Shown here: positions 11,001-21,520 of the stretch, piece by piece | How the letters are laid out: the number at the start of each line of letters is the position of its first letter | Position numbering within the stretch: the stretch's first letter is position 1 | NCBI GenBank assembly: GCA_022376515.1 | Contig: WTXI01000003.1 | Location: 1 to 64,000 of the forward strand | Source: Lactifluus volemus | Taxonomy: Eukaryota; Basidiomycota; Agaricomycetes; Russulales; Russulaceae | Length of the DNA: 64,000 nt | Reading direction: 5' to 3' | Made by a program: the position numbers and the translations under genes | The notes under the pieces: model-generated | The model's input: only the letters and a program-made list of their open reading frames with translations | The model's database searches: none | What the model was told of the DNA's origin: nothing

Positions 11001-12365
11001 TATGCCATAGGAGAAAACGTCTGGCTTGAGGGAACCAACCTCAAAATGACGCACCTTAGCAGCAAACTAGCCCCAAAACGCTACGGACCTTTTACAATCA
11101 CCAAAGTCATATCACCGGTAGTTGTACGCCTCAAACTCCCAGATCGATGGCAGATTCATGATGTGTTTCACACATCACTGATCGCACCCTATACGGAAAC
11201 GCCCGAACATGGTCCGAACTTCGAACAGCCTCAACCGGAACTTGTAGACGGAGAAGAGGAGTACGAAGTAGAAGCTGTTCTAGGGTCCAGACGTATCGGA
11301 CCAAAGAACAAAACGAAACTCCAATATCTCCTAAAGTGGAAAGGCTATTCCGCTGCACACAACACATGGGAACCAGCTGAGAATGTTGACGCTCCAGAAC
11401 TACTCACAGCCTTTTACAAAGCTCAACCAAAAGCTATAAGAACCCTGCTACTTCAGCAAGAAACGACATCACCAACTTTCATCCCCACCACTACAACTAC
11501 CACCACCACACCACCTTTACCAAACTCCCTCACAATTCGCTATATGCAACATGTCCCAGCCCAATATGACCTACCCGCACCACGTCCCATCCGCCCGGTC
11601 CACCCATCGTCCTCCTCTACCAATCATCGTTCGGCCTCTCCACCGTTTATCCCAGTGAGCTATACACGGCGTCCGAGAAACCGCTCCCCGACCCCCGATC
11701 TCCCGCCTTATACCCGCGAATCACACCGCTCGATGACACCCTCAGAGAGTCGCTCTTCCAGGCCTGTGAATTCGCAGCGTGGGCCATACAGCAACCCAAA
11801 CCGACAAGTTCGATTTGGGACTACCTCGCACCTCCCGCCGAACGCCCATGGACCCCACTTGCCGTCCTCCCACCGACAACGTGGAACGAGGACCTCACCA
11901 ATTTTGATAGACTCTCGCGGAGCGACGCCGCCCCCTCCCCGCCAAACAACCAATTACCATCCTTATCAAACTCACCGGCCTCTAACGTCTGCAACTCGCC
12001 CGCCTCATCTGTCTCCCCTATCCAGGACGACGAACTCGGATGGGCATTTGATAATGACGGTGACGCTGACAACAACCAGTGGCCAGGGAGTACAGTTCAT
12101 GATGGCGAGAGTGCCCTTCACTGCAAGACTTGCATGGAACGGGTCATCAATAGTAGCAGTGGAACCGCCGCTGATTCCGCCGCAGCCCGGATCACGCACA
12201 CGCCCTATTGTGGTAGATGCAAGCGACGATACCCTGGACACGTCTACGTCGACTGCCCCCTCCATCAATGGTGCGAATGGTGCGCCGACTACGGCCATTC
12301 GGGCCCTTCATGTCACGAACCCCACCAGCAATGCAAGTTCGGAGACTCTTGTAGAGTCCCCCTAG
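8010..12365 (+). CDS. Pol polyprotein: protease, RT, RNase H, integrase, chromodomain
   Basis: The first ATG is at 8010, but the frame is open from 7890, overlapping gag by 49 nt in the -1 frame, so the true product may be a Gag-Pol fusion. Domains in order: aspartic protease (ALVDSGATSNFI), reverse transcriptase (active site YMDDVLI), RNase H (ELEVDASQYATGAVL, ending NRADALSRH), integrase with zinc-binding HHCC (HPGIANTM...CATCQ) and DDE residues (VAMDLITDLP, ISDRDPRFTS, HPQTDGQSERSNQ), a GPY/F-like region (KRYGPFTI), and a chromodomain (YEVEAVLGSRRI...YLLKWKGYSAAHNTWEP). The last 300 residues are a proline/serine/threonine-rich tail that overlaps another long frame. All catalytic motifs are intact and no internal stop is present, so the element could be functional. 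Confidence 0.93.
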   Translation: MEVPIIYSSYNGGTKEDKALVDSGATSNFIDHRTAERWQLGTKDLDRPIQIFNVDGTENKLGRVTKFSTLRIRMGKLEELQNFFITDLGMDRIILGYPWLETFNPRLNWKNRTLDDENPKICLESQYYHVAVALKEKARVLLTRALEPAGKSQEWAIADTERRTASSAAVQGIPLEYQRHAFIFDEEAAKRFPPSRGKFDMEIKLKPDAPDIINCKVYPLTEEGKEITKKFLKEHQEKGYIEQTDSPWSSPWFLIPKADGSSRPVQDYRRVNEHTIPDVYPLPRIENLLEQLHGMRYFTTLDIRWGYHNIRIKDEDQWKAAFKTPYGLFKPKVMFFGLRNSPAVFQRFMDAAFADLVNKYPGRILIYMDDVLICSDNLEELREITHAVLTRARELSLFFKASKCHFEKEQVKYLGIEVRDGKITIDPTKRNGLANWPTVLTKVEDVRSTLGVLGFQRPFIRGFADIARPITALLKKGVKFDWTNECSNALKILLQRVQEDPVLYRPDYSKPFELEVDASQYATGAVLLQRDKDNKPRAVGYDSHTFNAAERNYPVYDRELLAVVRGLLRWEHVLLSSPFPIKVYTDHNNLRFYRSPRNIARRVARYLSKLAEFNFELIHKPGATNRADALSRHPAIPKGDDDNEDIVVLPDKLFIQAMELHSIEERVWLAQGENDDLMKQWAEEHQLEQDHKGQWWKADAPVVPEDDQLKKDILWRYHDHQLAGHPGIANTMIEVFHNFWWPGLKQYVTQYVKGCATCQSTKPLTHRPKPPIAPIEPREQEASNVPFQVVAMDLITDLPESHGYDSILTIVDHDCTKAAVFLPCTKKITTEEVIDLYISNVFPNYGVPRRIISDRDPRFTSHLATGLCQKLKISQNISTAYHPQTDGQSERSNQRVEQYLRIYGNDYMNDWSTLLPMAQFVHNSWPNATTGFTPYELLIGYTPLITTSRITSRLPYVNKRSEELKNIREKARSAMKHAQTLLHKRTEHKKGQRHYRKYAIGENVWLEGTNLKMTHLSSKLAPKRYGPFTITKVISPVVVRLKLPDRWQIHDVFHTSLIAPYTETPEHGPNFEQPQPELVDGEEEYEVEAVLGSRRIGPKNKTKLQYLLKWKGYSAAHNTWEPAENVDAPELLTAFYKAQPKAIRTLLLQQETTSPTFIPTTTTTTTTPPLPNSLTIRYMQHVPAQYDLPAPRPIRPVHPSSSSTNHRSASPPFIPVSYTRRPRNRSPTPDLPPYTRESHRSMTPSESRSSRPVNSQRGPYSNPNRQVRFGTTSHLPPNAHGPHLPSSHRQRGTRTSPILIDSRGATPPPPRQTTNYHPYQTHRPLTSATRPPHLSPLSRTTNSDGHLIMTVTLTTTSGQGVQFMMARVPFTARLAWNGSSIVAVEPPLIPPQPGSRTRPIVVDASDDTLDTSTSTAPSINGANGAPTTAIRALHVTNPTSNASSETLVESP

Positions 12366-12508
12366 AACACCCTCACTGGCATTGGTCGTGCCCTTACACC
12401 GACGACAAGAAGGCTTACCTTTGGTACGGCCACGGTGTCGATCGCTCCACGTCTGGCTGGATCAACGCGGAGATGAGTGACTGGGACTACGCTGCTGACC
12501 GTGAGTAA
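11570..12508 (+). CDS. Overlapping third frame of the chromovirus, Cys/His-rich C-terminus
   Basis: Frame +2 is free of stops from 11570 to the stop at 12506-12508, 313 codons, overlapping the pol tail for about 800 nt. The first ATG is at 12134, which gives a 124-residue product; upstream codons also look protein-like (TLRESLFQACEFAAWAIQQ, SIWDYLAPPAERPW, LAVLPPTTWNEDLTNFDR). The C-terminal part is rich in potential zinc ligands: CKTC, YCGRCKRRYPGHVYVDC, WCEWCADYGH, SCHEPHQQC, and further C and H. It ends 34 bp before the 3' LTR. How it would be translated (reinitiation, frameshift from pol, or spliced RNA) is unknown. It could instead be chance openness caused by GC-biased codons, but its length and the zinc pattern argue for a real product. 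No function can be assigned. Confidence 0.6.
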   Translation, partial: PTRTTSHPPGPPIVLLYQSSFGLSTVYPSELYTASEKPLPDPRSPALYPRITPLDDTLRESLFQACEFAAWAIQQPKPTSSIWDYLAPPAERPWTPLAVLPPTTWNEDLTNFDRLSRSDAAPSPPNNQLPSLSNSPASNVCNSPASSVSPIQDDELGWAFDNDGDADNNQWPGSTVHDGESALHCKTCMERVINSSSGTAADSAAARITHTPYCGRCKRRYPGHVYVDCPLHQWCEWCADYGHSGPSCHEPHQQCKFGDSCRVPLEHPHWHWSCPYTDDKKAYLWYGHGVDRSTSGWINAEMSDWDYAADRE

Positions 12509-12529
12509 ACGCAGGTGGGACTGCGCCTT

Positions 12530-12542
12530 AGATGGGGGATGG
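12530..12542 (+). promoter_or_regulatory. Polypurine tract next to the 3' LTR
   Basis: GATGGGGGATGG immediately precedes the 3' LTR, the usual place and composition for the plus-strand primer of LTR elements. It is broken by two T residues. Confidence 0.55.
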
Positions 12543-13147
12543 TGTTATGGACTGACACGTGTTCGCTGACTCATACTATACATTTTTCGGACTACTGACT
12601 CATTTCTGCTGACTCTCTTGCTTATGCGAATGGACTGCCGATCGCTTTGTCTCAGATCGCGTACTTATTTCTCTCACGATACAGCCTCGCACAGCACCGT
12701 ACAGCCGCAAGCAACAGCCACATGCACAGGATGACTTGCTGATTCCTGAAACATGTTTCAAACCCTGAAAGCTGTACGAAGGTCACAGCCCCTACGGCTG
12801 TGTACATAGCCTCGTTCTTCTCTATATAAACCCTGTACTTTCTGCCCTAGAGACCTTAAGTCTCAGTTTTGTTTCGCAATCCAAGTCTTCTATCTATTAG
12901 AACCTTGCTTGCCTAGAAGCATTAAAACCTGAGAGAACCCTCTTGACATCACGCTCTTCGACTTCTTGACACTTTGGTCTTATCCCCAAGCCCAAAGCCC
13001 TCGACTTCTGAAACGCTCTTGACTTAGTCGTTTACTAAGTCTCATCTATCGAACCTTTGATCTTGACTTGCACGTCTTGCAAGTCTAGTTCTTAACTCAA
13101 CGAACGATCGTACACTTCGTATAAAGGTCCCACTTGGAACCTTAACA
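12543..13147 (+). repeat. 3' LTR, 605 bp
   Basis: It is identical to the 5' LTR except T at 13122 in place of C at 6064. It is followed by the ACCCC target duplication. Confidence 0.95.
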
Positions 13148-13152
13148 ACCCC

Positions 13153-15178
13153 CGTCTGTACCCTACGAGTTCTGGGCTTCTGCCGATGACTGGCGTCCGG
13201 GCCATGTCATGCTGGCCGCCAACGTTGACTCCATCCCCTCTCCCCCGCCGCGGACCGCTCCTGTTGTCAGGGTGGATGGCTTGTGGGCCGAGCATGAATG
13301 GACGCTCTACCCGCAGCCTTTTCACCCTGAATTTCCTTATCTCCCATGGATTCGGCTCCCCCCTCGCAACCCCCCCCGTGACATCCTTCGTTGTGCGGTG
13401 GACAAGAAGATGTGGAGGCCTCACGTATCGAAAACCAACACTCATCTCGTTCAGCCTGAGGTGCTGGATGACCTCAGAGCCAAGTTGGAAGGTGCCAAGG
13501 CGGCGGTAGAGATGCCATTCCATGAAATTAGATCTTCCCCTTGCCTCTCATCTGTCCAGCATCCGCGAAAAGCTTACGCCCGGGCCTTTGAGGTCGTCGA
13601 TCGTCTCGAACGCGAATTTGACGCTTGGCGAGACTTTGTGGAAGTCTTCAGGAATGCCCAGCGTTCTCTCATCGAACTCTTTGCCTTTGCCGATTGGTGG
13701 GTGGACTTCAAGGCAGAAGAATCTAGACCCCCTTTTCGTGCACCCACGCGGGGTGCAATATTCTATGACGAAGAACGTTATGCTAGGCATGTGCAGTGGT
13801 CTGTTGCTTCCTTCCTCCTCATCCCCTCTGCCACCTACTCTTTGGATCCTCGGAAGCGGATTCAACTGTCACCCCGCTCCCTGTCAAAGACAGAACCGAT
13901 GACGCTTCGACCACTGCTCCACTCCCTCCCACACTGGTACTATCCCCCGCACGTGGAAAATAGTCTTGCTGAATTTGAGACCGCTGCTCGGGGATATGCT
14001 GATCGCTTGGACTCCTTCAACCCGACGGAGGGCCACAAGCGACGCTTGGAGAAAGTGGAAAATCAGCACCATGATGAAGGTTAGTTTGTATCGCTTCATC
14101 ACCTGCTGCTCACACTTATGTCTTTCTCATAGACGGCCGGAGCGCAAAGCGGGCTAAAATGTGGCAAGCTGCTCAACCCCACTCATCCAACAACCTGGAG
14201 CTGCGCCGCAGCAAGGTTGTAGATTCTGCGCCGGTCTGGTTCCCCAAACGACAGGAGATATGGGATCGAGCCATGTTTTATGTCAATCCCTTAAATATGG
14301 CCCAGGCACAGTCACCACGCCGCTTTGCATTCCCGCCACTCCACCTCTTTTGGGGTGCTAAGGAAGAGAACCAGCGGACATTCTACTACCACTATCTCCT
14401 TCTGCGCCGTGAACTTTCAATGCGTACAGTGGATGGACTCCCTGGCCTTACTACGGCGGAGTGGAGGTCCATTTTAGGTCACACCTATTGGAAGTCCATG
14501 TGGCCCAAGCCAGATTCCAATGACCCCTCGCGTACATCAAGTTACGACCCCACCAAGTTCTGGATCTACGGCGGGCCCCTGTGTTTTACTGAGACAACGA
14601 ATACCGCCATTACTGAACATGGGGCCGATCCCACTTCACTTCTCGCTTGCAACTGTGAAGTTGAGATGGATACTGCGGATGACGTCGATGTCCGTCAGAC
14701 CATCCTCTACCATCTCAACTTGAATCATGCGCTGGAAGAGATCAGGGAAATGGATCGCCTCCAGTTTCCACTGGATCAAGCAAAGCGATGGGATTATGGG
14801 GGGCGATTGTCTTCCGTCGACGGCATGACTGACATGTGGGGCCCAATCCGGAATGGCGGCGTCAAGTCGGGCTTCTTTGAGGATAAGACGGCATGGAGAA
14901 CTTGGCTGCGCTGCCTGAGGGAAGTGGTAATGGAATGGGATGGGTTTGATGCGTGGGATTGGGGTAGTTTTACGGACGTCAGGACCATGGGTATCAACAA
15001 ACTTTCACAGAAGGACTTTTACAAGCTCGCAGTGCATCTCCTCACTTTTTTCATCCACACATTTATTACGCGTCTCGGCTACTACCCTTCCTTCCTATTA
15101 CATCCCCCTATACTTGCTGGGCCCTGTTGCTCGAGGCACAGAAAGAAATTTGCGACAGGACCTTTTGGACCTTTCTGA
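13153..15178 (+). pseudogene. Hypothetical gene split by the retrotransposon (main body)
   Basis: After the target duplication the frame continues from the six codons at 5466-5484: PSVPYEFWASADDWRPGHV. Exon 13153-14079 and exon 14133-15178 join in phase across a 53-nt intron (GTTAGT...CATAG). The product would be about 660 residues, with Trp-rich stretches (FAFADWWVDF, SILGHTYWKSMWPKP, DGFDAWDWGSF), a block FWGAKEENQRTFYYHYLLLRR, and a hydrophobic segment near the end (LAVHLLTFFIHTFI). It resembles a multi-copy family of hypothetical proteins in Agaricomycetes; no function is known to me. Internal initiation at the ATG at 13209 could still give a shortened protein of about 640 residues if the LTR drives transcription. 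Otherwise the gene is disrupted, although its downstream exons show no decay. Confidence 0.75.
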
Positions 15179-15465
15179 TTCGCTGCATACTTTGAAACGC
15201 ATATTTTGTTTCTAATTGGACGTTTTTGCTTTCTACTCAATCCATTTGATTTGTGCTGTTTGATGTGGGCTCTCATGGTACTCGCCACTTTACTGTCTAT
15301 TCACGCCACTTAAGTCCCGATGGCGTGCAGGCAGGAAACACTACAAACAAAGGTATGTTTCATTTCACATATTTGTATGGACCAACACTGATATAATTAA
15401 TTTAGGTATCGTGCGAGACTTTGTTTGCTAAGTACAGCGCTGGTATAACACTGATCTCAGGGTCA
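15179..15465. other. Intergenic region, no gene seen
   Basis: This convergent intergenic stretch lies between the split hypothetical gene and the minus-strand GRF-like gene. It is AT-rich with no supported feature. Confidence 0.6.
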
Positions 15466-16960
15466 CTAATCCTCATCTGAAGAGATCTCGATTACGACTA
15501 CCGGCTCTGGTGAGGTTTCGCATACGGGTTTTGTCTCGGAAGACATGAAGACTGTGGGATCTCGGGTTAACGCTCTCCGTTTATTTTGGCTGCCTCCAGT
15601 ATCGTTTCGTTGTGCCATACCAATGGCACTTGACGACGGGACTGCTATGATACGGCGTTTACGGGTGTTGTATTGGGCCCCACCTCGCTTGGTGTCCTGG
15701 GGCTCACCGGACCCACTGGGAGATGGGCAATGATGCGCGTGTATCAAACTGGACGATGTCAACAAGTGGCAAACAGGGCACTGACTGACGACACGCAGAA
15801 ACTCTGTGATCGAAATGCCTGGGCAGGTGGGGTCGAAGATCGTCAGGAGCAATGCCCGGGCGCTGTCAACATCTACAGGCCTCAACGCAGCTTCGAGATT
15901 CTGTTGCAAAGAGTTCGTAGTGGTGAAGACATCTGGGATGGGAACTGTTGGGGCATACTACTGTAAGCACTCTCGATGTTTCTGTTCATTAATTTGGACT
16001 CACAATTTCGTGCCTGTGTCCCATAGTCCAACAGCTCCATGTCAGACCTTCCGATCGCAGAGTAGGAACTAGACCCGGCCTGAGATGGTCGCAGCACCTC
16101 AGCCTCGACCTGGGGCAGCTGAGAACTGGTTATCGTTGGCGTCGTTTCCTCCTCCTTAGTCTCGAGGTGAGTAGCTGCACGGGTGTGATTAGAGATGATC
16201 CACTGTAAGTATAATTGTCACTGACCATTCTTTCTAGGTGTTTCGCATGGGTAGGGATCTTCCCCATCTGGATCAGGTGAGCCCAACAGTTGCTTTGCAG
16301 TCAAGCGTAGCCCTAAAGGCATCATCTGGTGAGATACTTAATTTGTGATGATTGTACTTACCATCTCGAAGAGGATAGATGCATCGCGGTGTGTTAGGAT
16401 TCGCTAATATGAACTTCTCCAAGTCAACTGTTGGGAAAGAATGTAAGTGAAGTGGTCAAATGGCTTGTACAATAGCTCACCCCAGTATGAGCAGCTCGAG
16501 GTAGAACACATAATGCTAGGGCGTCCGTAGTTGGGGCTCTGAAGAGACTTCGGCACATGAAACCGGGCAGGATGGTCTTTACCAGTGAGAAGCCCACAGA
16601 AGCACATCGGCATATCCCAACAACGCCTCTGGTGGTATGCGCTGAGATCATGCACAGCGACGCGCTCGCCACTGGGCTCCTCAGGGCTGTAGTATTGAAG
16701 TGTAAGTACATATGCACATGTAGGAAGATAACTTGGACTTACTATGGGACTGGCTTCAGCGGAAGGCCTTCACCCACAAATGACCCGATGAACGTTGCAT
16801 TGCAAAGACTCCTCTTCAACTCCTTGAAGATAGGGTTATACACCTTGCGAGAGGGAGTCTGGGGTGTGTTGGGCGTGCCAGCGTTTGACATAGCGGGAGT
16901 AACAGGTGAAGAAGAGAGTACGCTGAGAGGTGAGAGAGGGCTTAGAGGCGGTACAGGCAT
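15466..16960 (-). CDS. GRF zinc-finger-like protein (hypothetical, six exons)
   Basis: Exons read on the minus strand: 16960-16743, 16686-16481, 16427-16362, 16325-16226, 16174-16004 and about 15957-15466. The start ATG opens a Ser/Pro-rich leader (PLSPLSPLSVLSSSPVTP) followed by IFKELKRSLCNATFIGSF. Exon 2 carries MCFCGL...NYGRPSIMCSTSSCSYW, whose CxC...NxGRxxxxCxxxxCxxW spacing resembles a GRF zinc finger (nucleic-acid binding). The last exon has a second Cys/His set (CPVCHLLTSSSLIHAHHC) and ends in an acidic VVVIEISSDED. Exon 3 reads in one frame at its start and another at its end (near 16381-16389), which fits one missing base, and the junction into the last exon is not cleanly in phase. 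It is therefore either slightly misassembled or decaying. The family is common but uncharacterised in Agaricomycetes. Confidence 0.6.
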
Positions 16961-17618
16961 TGCCTATCGATGTTGTTGAATGAGCACCTATTTATGCGTG
17001 TCGTGAATAGATGAATTTCAATCTGTTCTGCAGAGCACCAACTACCAGGTTAATGGCTTGCATTGCAAACAAGATTTCATTCCTTCGTGCTCCGTCCAGG
17101 GACAATTTTTTTTTAACATCGCCGTGAATCTATCATATTCCTAACAACGAATTATACCAGCCATAATTGGTAATGTACGGGGGCGGGAGGGACTAACTAA
17201 CTAAGGAGGAGGGCACGTCGGGACGTCACGGTGACAGTCACATTCGTGAGTGCGTGATATCGGGGTTCTCCGACGCGTGGGAACGTATCTGTGACCGTTA
17301 CTATCACGTGGTATGATGTCATTTTTTTGTTACCGCTGACTATCCCTCTCACACTGGCAACTGCCCATCTCACACACGTGATCTCCAGGTTTTCGGGCCA
17401 GATGAGGCTGGTATTACTAACCCTCCCCCTACTGACCCTTTCGCCACAAGGGCCTTGACATCGAACCTGGTTCCTCGGGGTGATAATACGTTTCAGTCAA
17501 CACGAAAGTAATGCGTTGTGTAGTTGTGGTTGTCTCCCCGTGCACACATCTTTGTTGTTGACGATAGTGAAGACATCATACTACGGTACCATTCATCGGT
17601 AGCTCTGAACCCGGCACG
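16961..17618. other. Intergenic region, no gene seen
   Basis: Upstream of the GRF-like gene and downstream of KRE33, both on the minus strand. It contains a T9 run at 17107 and several CACGTG-like and GTCACGGTGAC palindromic sequences around 17225-17320, which may be regulatory. No coding frame is supported. Confidence 0.5.
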
Positions 17619-20600
17619 TCAATGCTTTCTCGCAAGACTCCTGCGATTCTTTTTAGTTTTAACATCTGAAGTCTTGGCGGTGAGGGCCGCCTTCCGCTTC
17701 TGGCCTGCAACGCTTGAAGTCTTGACGCTGACGACCGCCGACTTGCCACGCCCACCTCTCTCAGCAAGCTTACTTTGTACCTGTGCCATTGCAACAGACC
17801 AGTCTGCCGATGCGTCATCAATCGCATATCTGCAAGTAGTCAAGGCGTGGATAAGCTGATCTGCGCCAAGAGGGGTATAGTAATGGCGAGGTGAATCATT
17901 AAAAAGGAAGGTCGCTTACTGCGAGAGGTCGAGTGAGTCGATCATCGCACGCTGCTCTTCCCGGAGTGCAGCAGTAGCCTCGTGGCCGGCGGCATCTAGT
18001 TCTTCTTCCATAGTCTTAAGCCCGCATTCTGCACCAGTGACCAGCGAAGCTGTAGCATCGGTTTCGAGCGATGATACTGCCGTACGCTCAGGAATAGCGA
18101 CACTGATCGCAGTCTTTTGTATCTCAAGCAGGTGACTGGAGATCTTACGAATCAGCTTTACGAAGAGTGCGAGTGCCTGTGAGACAGGCAGCTGGAGTTC
18201 GACCTGGAAGCACGTGAGTCCATGAGTTCGTTACGGGACAGGCGGCCGGGTGCAAATGTACCTCGGCCACTTCGACGGTTTTTCGTTGTAGTCCTATGCC
18301 AAGAAGTATGCTGCTCTGAATGGCACTAAGTCGCACGCCATCTCCGAGACGTCCCTCGAAAAAGAGCACAGCCACCGTCGGTAACAAGTCAAGTATGACA
18401 TGGTAGTCAAGCGAATTCTGAGCATATGATTCGATACGTTTGAGGTCGAATGGCGTGAAGAGGAATGAAAGCTCCTCAGAGGTGAGGGCTTAATGCACAG
18501 TGTAAGACGAAGAGTAAAATCAACGCATATAAACTAACCTAGCTTCCTGTCGGACTTGAGATACTTGACACCAGTTTTAGCAGCTTCGAGAACACTAAGC
18601 CCCATCACGCTGCTAAATTCTCGAAAGTTGAACGATAGAAGTTTGAGGAATCTCCTTCGGAAATCTATTACCGAAAAAAAAAAGTAATCATCAAGGGGAC
18701 AGACAATGAGGTGCGAACCCACCTTGGGAAAACTCCCCTAGCCATCCCAGTTCTTCATCTGGTGACGACTGGAGGCCGCGCACCATTACGATGGTATGTT
18801 CACCCGTAAGTTCACTCTGTGTCTGTCGAATGTAGAGTGGCACATATCCCGCACGCTTCCAGAATCTGCAAGTGATGAGATAAGGCCTAGGGACAAAACG
18901 CTGGCAGAACGGACCGAAGAAGCTGCGACGTCAAACCATATGAAACACCAAGGTAATCAAGATTCTCCGGTTTACGCTCCGTGAGGCGTTGCAGTAGAGG
19001 AGGGATTGTGTTGACTGGTCGGACAGTAGGACGATCAGAGAGAAGCGTGGCAGACTGACCTATAGTCAGACTCTGCGAGAGGTGATGGACATTCTGGCAC
19101 ACCTCGTCTATGCCCATGACGTCAGCGTAACAAACTTCCGGTTTGGAGGACTCGTCTAAATTCAAAAATTCGCCGGAGTAGTACGCGTTCAACGCCTGGA
19201 GCGCCCGAGCTCCGTACCCCATCTTCGTTCCTACATTAGCGCCATTAGCCTGAATTGTAGCACGAGGCACGCACATTGGAATACTCTGGATGCGTCGCGA
19301 TCCGAACGATCCGTGCTCCGCTCATCATGGCGAATTTTCCCTCTTGAAACTGCTGTGAGATCAACCACGGAATAAGATCGCCTCCGGCACGCAGCCCGCG
19401 CTGTAGTCCGTCCAATATTGCCTGCTTGCTTATATTTCCTTCCAGTGCCACTTGCAGTACAACGAGAGGTTCGGGTAGGTGCGTTTCATCTTCTCTGATC
19501 GGTGGAAGGAGCACAAATAGGTGATGCGCCGGTGCGTCGGACATTAGCTGGAGGTCATTTGGCTGGTTTTTATAGTGTGATGCCACGTAGAGAGCCATCA
19601 TGCGTTGCAGAAATGCCTCGCTCGCTGGATGATAGGAAAAAAGCGTGTCGCGGGAAACGTAGTACAGCTCACACTGTGAGGGATGCGGTGTACCGTGCAG
19701 CGCAGTGCGCGGGGAGATCGCCGCATCAAGACAGAGAAGCTTGTTAAGCCACCGCTCAACCATGTCTCCCGCACTGTAACGGATAGGGGTGTCGAGCTTA
19801 ATTTCACGCAGACTCCGAATCTTGGGCGGAGCGGCGTGTATGGACCTTTTTGTCGATGGGCCTGAGACCGCGTTCTCCTTCAAGAGCGATGGTCGGGTTG
19901 ACTCGCGTAGTTGTTGAATGAGTTTTAGGGAGAGTGAGCGTCCTGTGCCTTCGTAGCCATTGATGGTGGATGCAAGAAAAACGAGGTAAGGCCCAATGAG
20001 ATTTCGAACAAGAGGGAGGGGGATGGCAGCCGCTTCATCGATGATGACGAGCTCAGCTTGGCCGAGAACATGAGCATCTTGTGGTTGTATATACTGAGAA
20101 GAGACTTTGAATATGATATTGTTTCAAACTGTAAGATGAAGTTACCTGGATGGTCTGTCGGTGCTCCCGAAAGATATTGACACGTACAATAGCCCTATTA
20201 AGGTCAGGGTTTGTACTCTGTGCAATGTCATAGTCCAGGTGCTCCTCATAGCCCAATGCGTCCATGCCCTTGAATACAAACTCGAAAAGGGTCTTCAAAT
20301 TTTCCGGGCTAGGGCTGGTGACAAAAATGTTGGAATAACCGTGCGCAAGCGCTGCAGCAATGGCCAGGCCCAGAGCGGCAGATTTGCCACGGCCACGGCC
20401 AGCAGTCAACGTCACTGTCGAGCTAAGCGTTTTCTCCGCAATAGCATCTAGGAAGGTGAGGACTGCACGCGCCTGATCGACCGTCTTGGAGAGTTCGATG
20501 AGCTCACTGACTGGTTTAGTATCCGCCAGTGTCTTCTTGAGTTCCTCGAGTTCGGACTTCCCCTTGTCCTTCCCACACTCCTCAATTGCAACGATGTCCT

Positions 20601-21388
20601 TGCCGCGAGATATAGGAAGCACATTGAGTTCATCGTCAAGGACTAGGCAATCGTCACAAGTGCCTAGGGAGAGTATGAAGCGCTCGTTAAAACGGGCAAC
20701 GACGTCATGTTGCGACGAGGTTCGATAACGTGCGTGAACGTCCTGCTCAGCGTCAACACCCGGGTGAAAGGTCCTTAGCTTCGTTCTCACCATCGTCATT
20801 GTGTACAGCTGCCTCAGAGACGTCATTGACTTGAGTAACAGTATAACAAGCCCACCCCCCTCTACAGTCTCAATAGTCCGAGCAAGTAGATTCGGCGTGA
20901 TCGCCTCAAAATCTTGTAGCACCAACATCCCGAAGGTGTTCCCGAGAATCTTCTCGGATTCCTTGTAGTAACTGTATCCCGTGAGGACTATCGTACTCAA
21001 AAAAAATCACTGGGACGTACGTGTAGCGGATATCGGTGACTGTTATGAAGATTTCGAAGGGGTCGTGGTCATTCGCCTCCCTAATACCGCGTTTCACGTC
21101 TCGCTTTATTTTTGCTTCTCGTTTCTTTCGATGACTGTGACAGGGACGGATAATAAGTAGATTGGTTCCAAAATCCCTGTAGAAAACGCACCTCGTAAAC
21201 CCAAGTTCTTTCTTGTAACACCAAAGTACGGAGGGACGTGTAGACACGCGTGCTTGAGAGAGAAGAAAATGAAGATTGACCACCTGATCTTTCCCTTTGT
21301 CTCCGACGAGAACTATAAAGGAGCGATGGTTTTTTTTGACATTATTGTTGATGAGGGCTGGGATACGCTGGTCAAGTTGCTTCCGCAT
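17619..21388 (-). CDS. KRE33: RNA cytidine acetyltransferase (KRE33/NAT10 family)
   Basis: This nucleolar enzyme makes N4-acetylcytidine in 18S rRNA and tRNA, using ATP and acetyl-CoA, and is needed for small-subunit assembly. Eleven exons join in phase: 21388-21192, 21134-21021, 20971-20791, 20742-20146, 20093-19275, 19222-18915, 18865-18723, 18664-18539, 18488-18262, 18203-17920 and 17829-17619. Motifs in order: VLVGDKGKDQVV and RPSVLWCYKKELGF (DUF1726 region), GNTFGMLVLQDFEAITPN, the helicase P-loop TAGRGRGKSAALGLA, a DEAA box (VIIDEAAAIPLPLV), the GNAT acetyltransferase core (SQCELYYVSRDTLF, HPEYSN/MGYGARALQ), LDYLGVSYGLT, and a Lys/Arg-rich tail (VKTKKNRRSLARKH) for nucleolar retention. 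No stop or frameshift is found. It is divergent from the BTB gene, with 132 bp between start codons. Confidence 0.95.
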
Positions 21389-21520
21389 AAAAAGTACTAC
21401 TCTGCTCAGTTGGGCGCGAGTAGATACAAAGTGCTGGTATGACCGGACCGGTTGTACCCTGAGCCAAAGTGCACCGAGTGTAACTTGAACACTACCCTTG
21501 ACCTGTTGCTGGCCTCTGTT

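Larger units (their letters stand above)
5485..13147 (+). mobile_element. Complete Ty3/gypsy chromovirus LTR retrotransposon (7,663 bp)
   Basis: The element runs from a 5' LTR (5485-6089) to a 3' LTR (12543-13147), each starting TGTTATGG and ending TTAACA, with ACCCC duplicated on both sides (5480-5484 and 13148-13152). Between them lie a candidate self-priming site, gag with a CCHC knuckle, pol in the order protease, reverse transcriptase, RNase H, integrase and chromodomain, and an overlapping third frame. Integrase before the end and a chromodomain place it in the chromoviruses. The LTRs differ at a single base by eye (C at 6064, T at 13122), so insertion is recent in evolutionary terms. 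Confidence 0.95.

Noticed and set aside
5485..13147. Heavy repeat-induced point mutation of the retrotransposon
   Set aside because: The LTRs differ at one base only and gag and pol have no internal stops, so there is no sign of it here.
13092..13523. 143-residue minus-strand frame
   Set aside because: Antisense to the well-supported split gene and runs into the LTR; no independent evidence.
17524..17859. 111-residue plus-strand frame
   Set aside because: Antisense of the last KRE33 exon, which is confirmed by its conserved basic tail.
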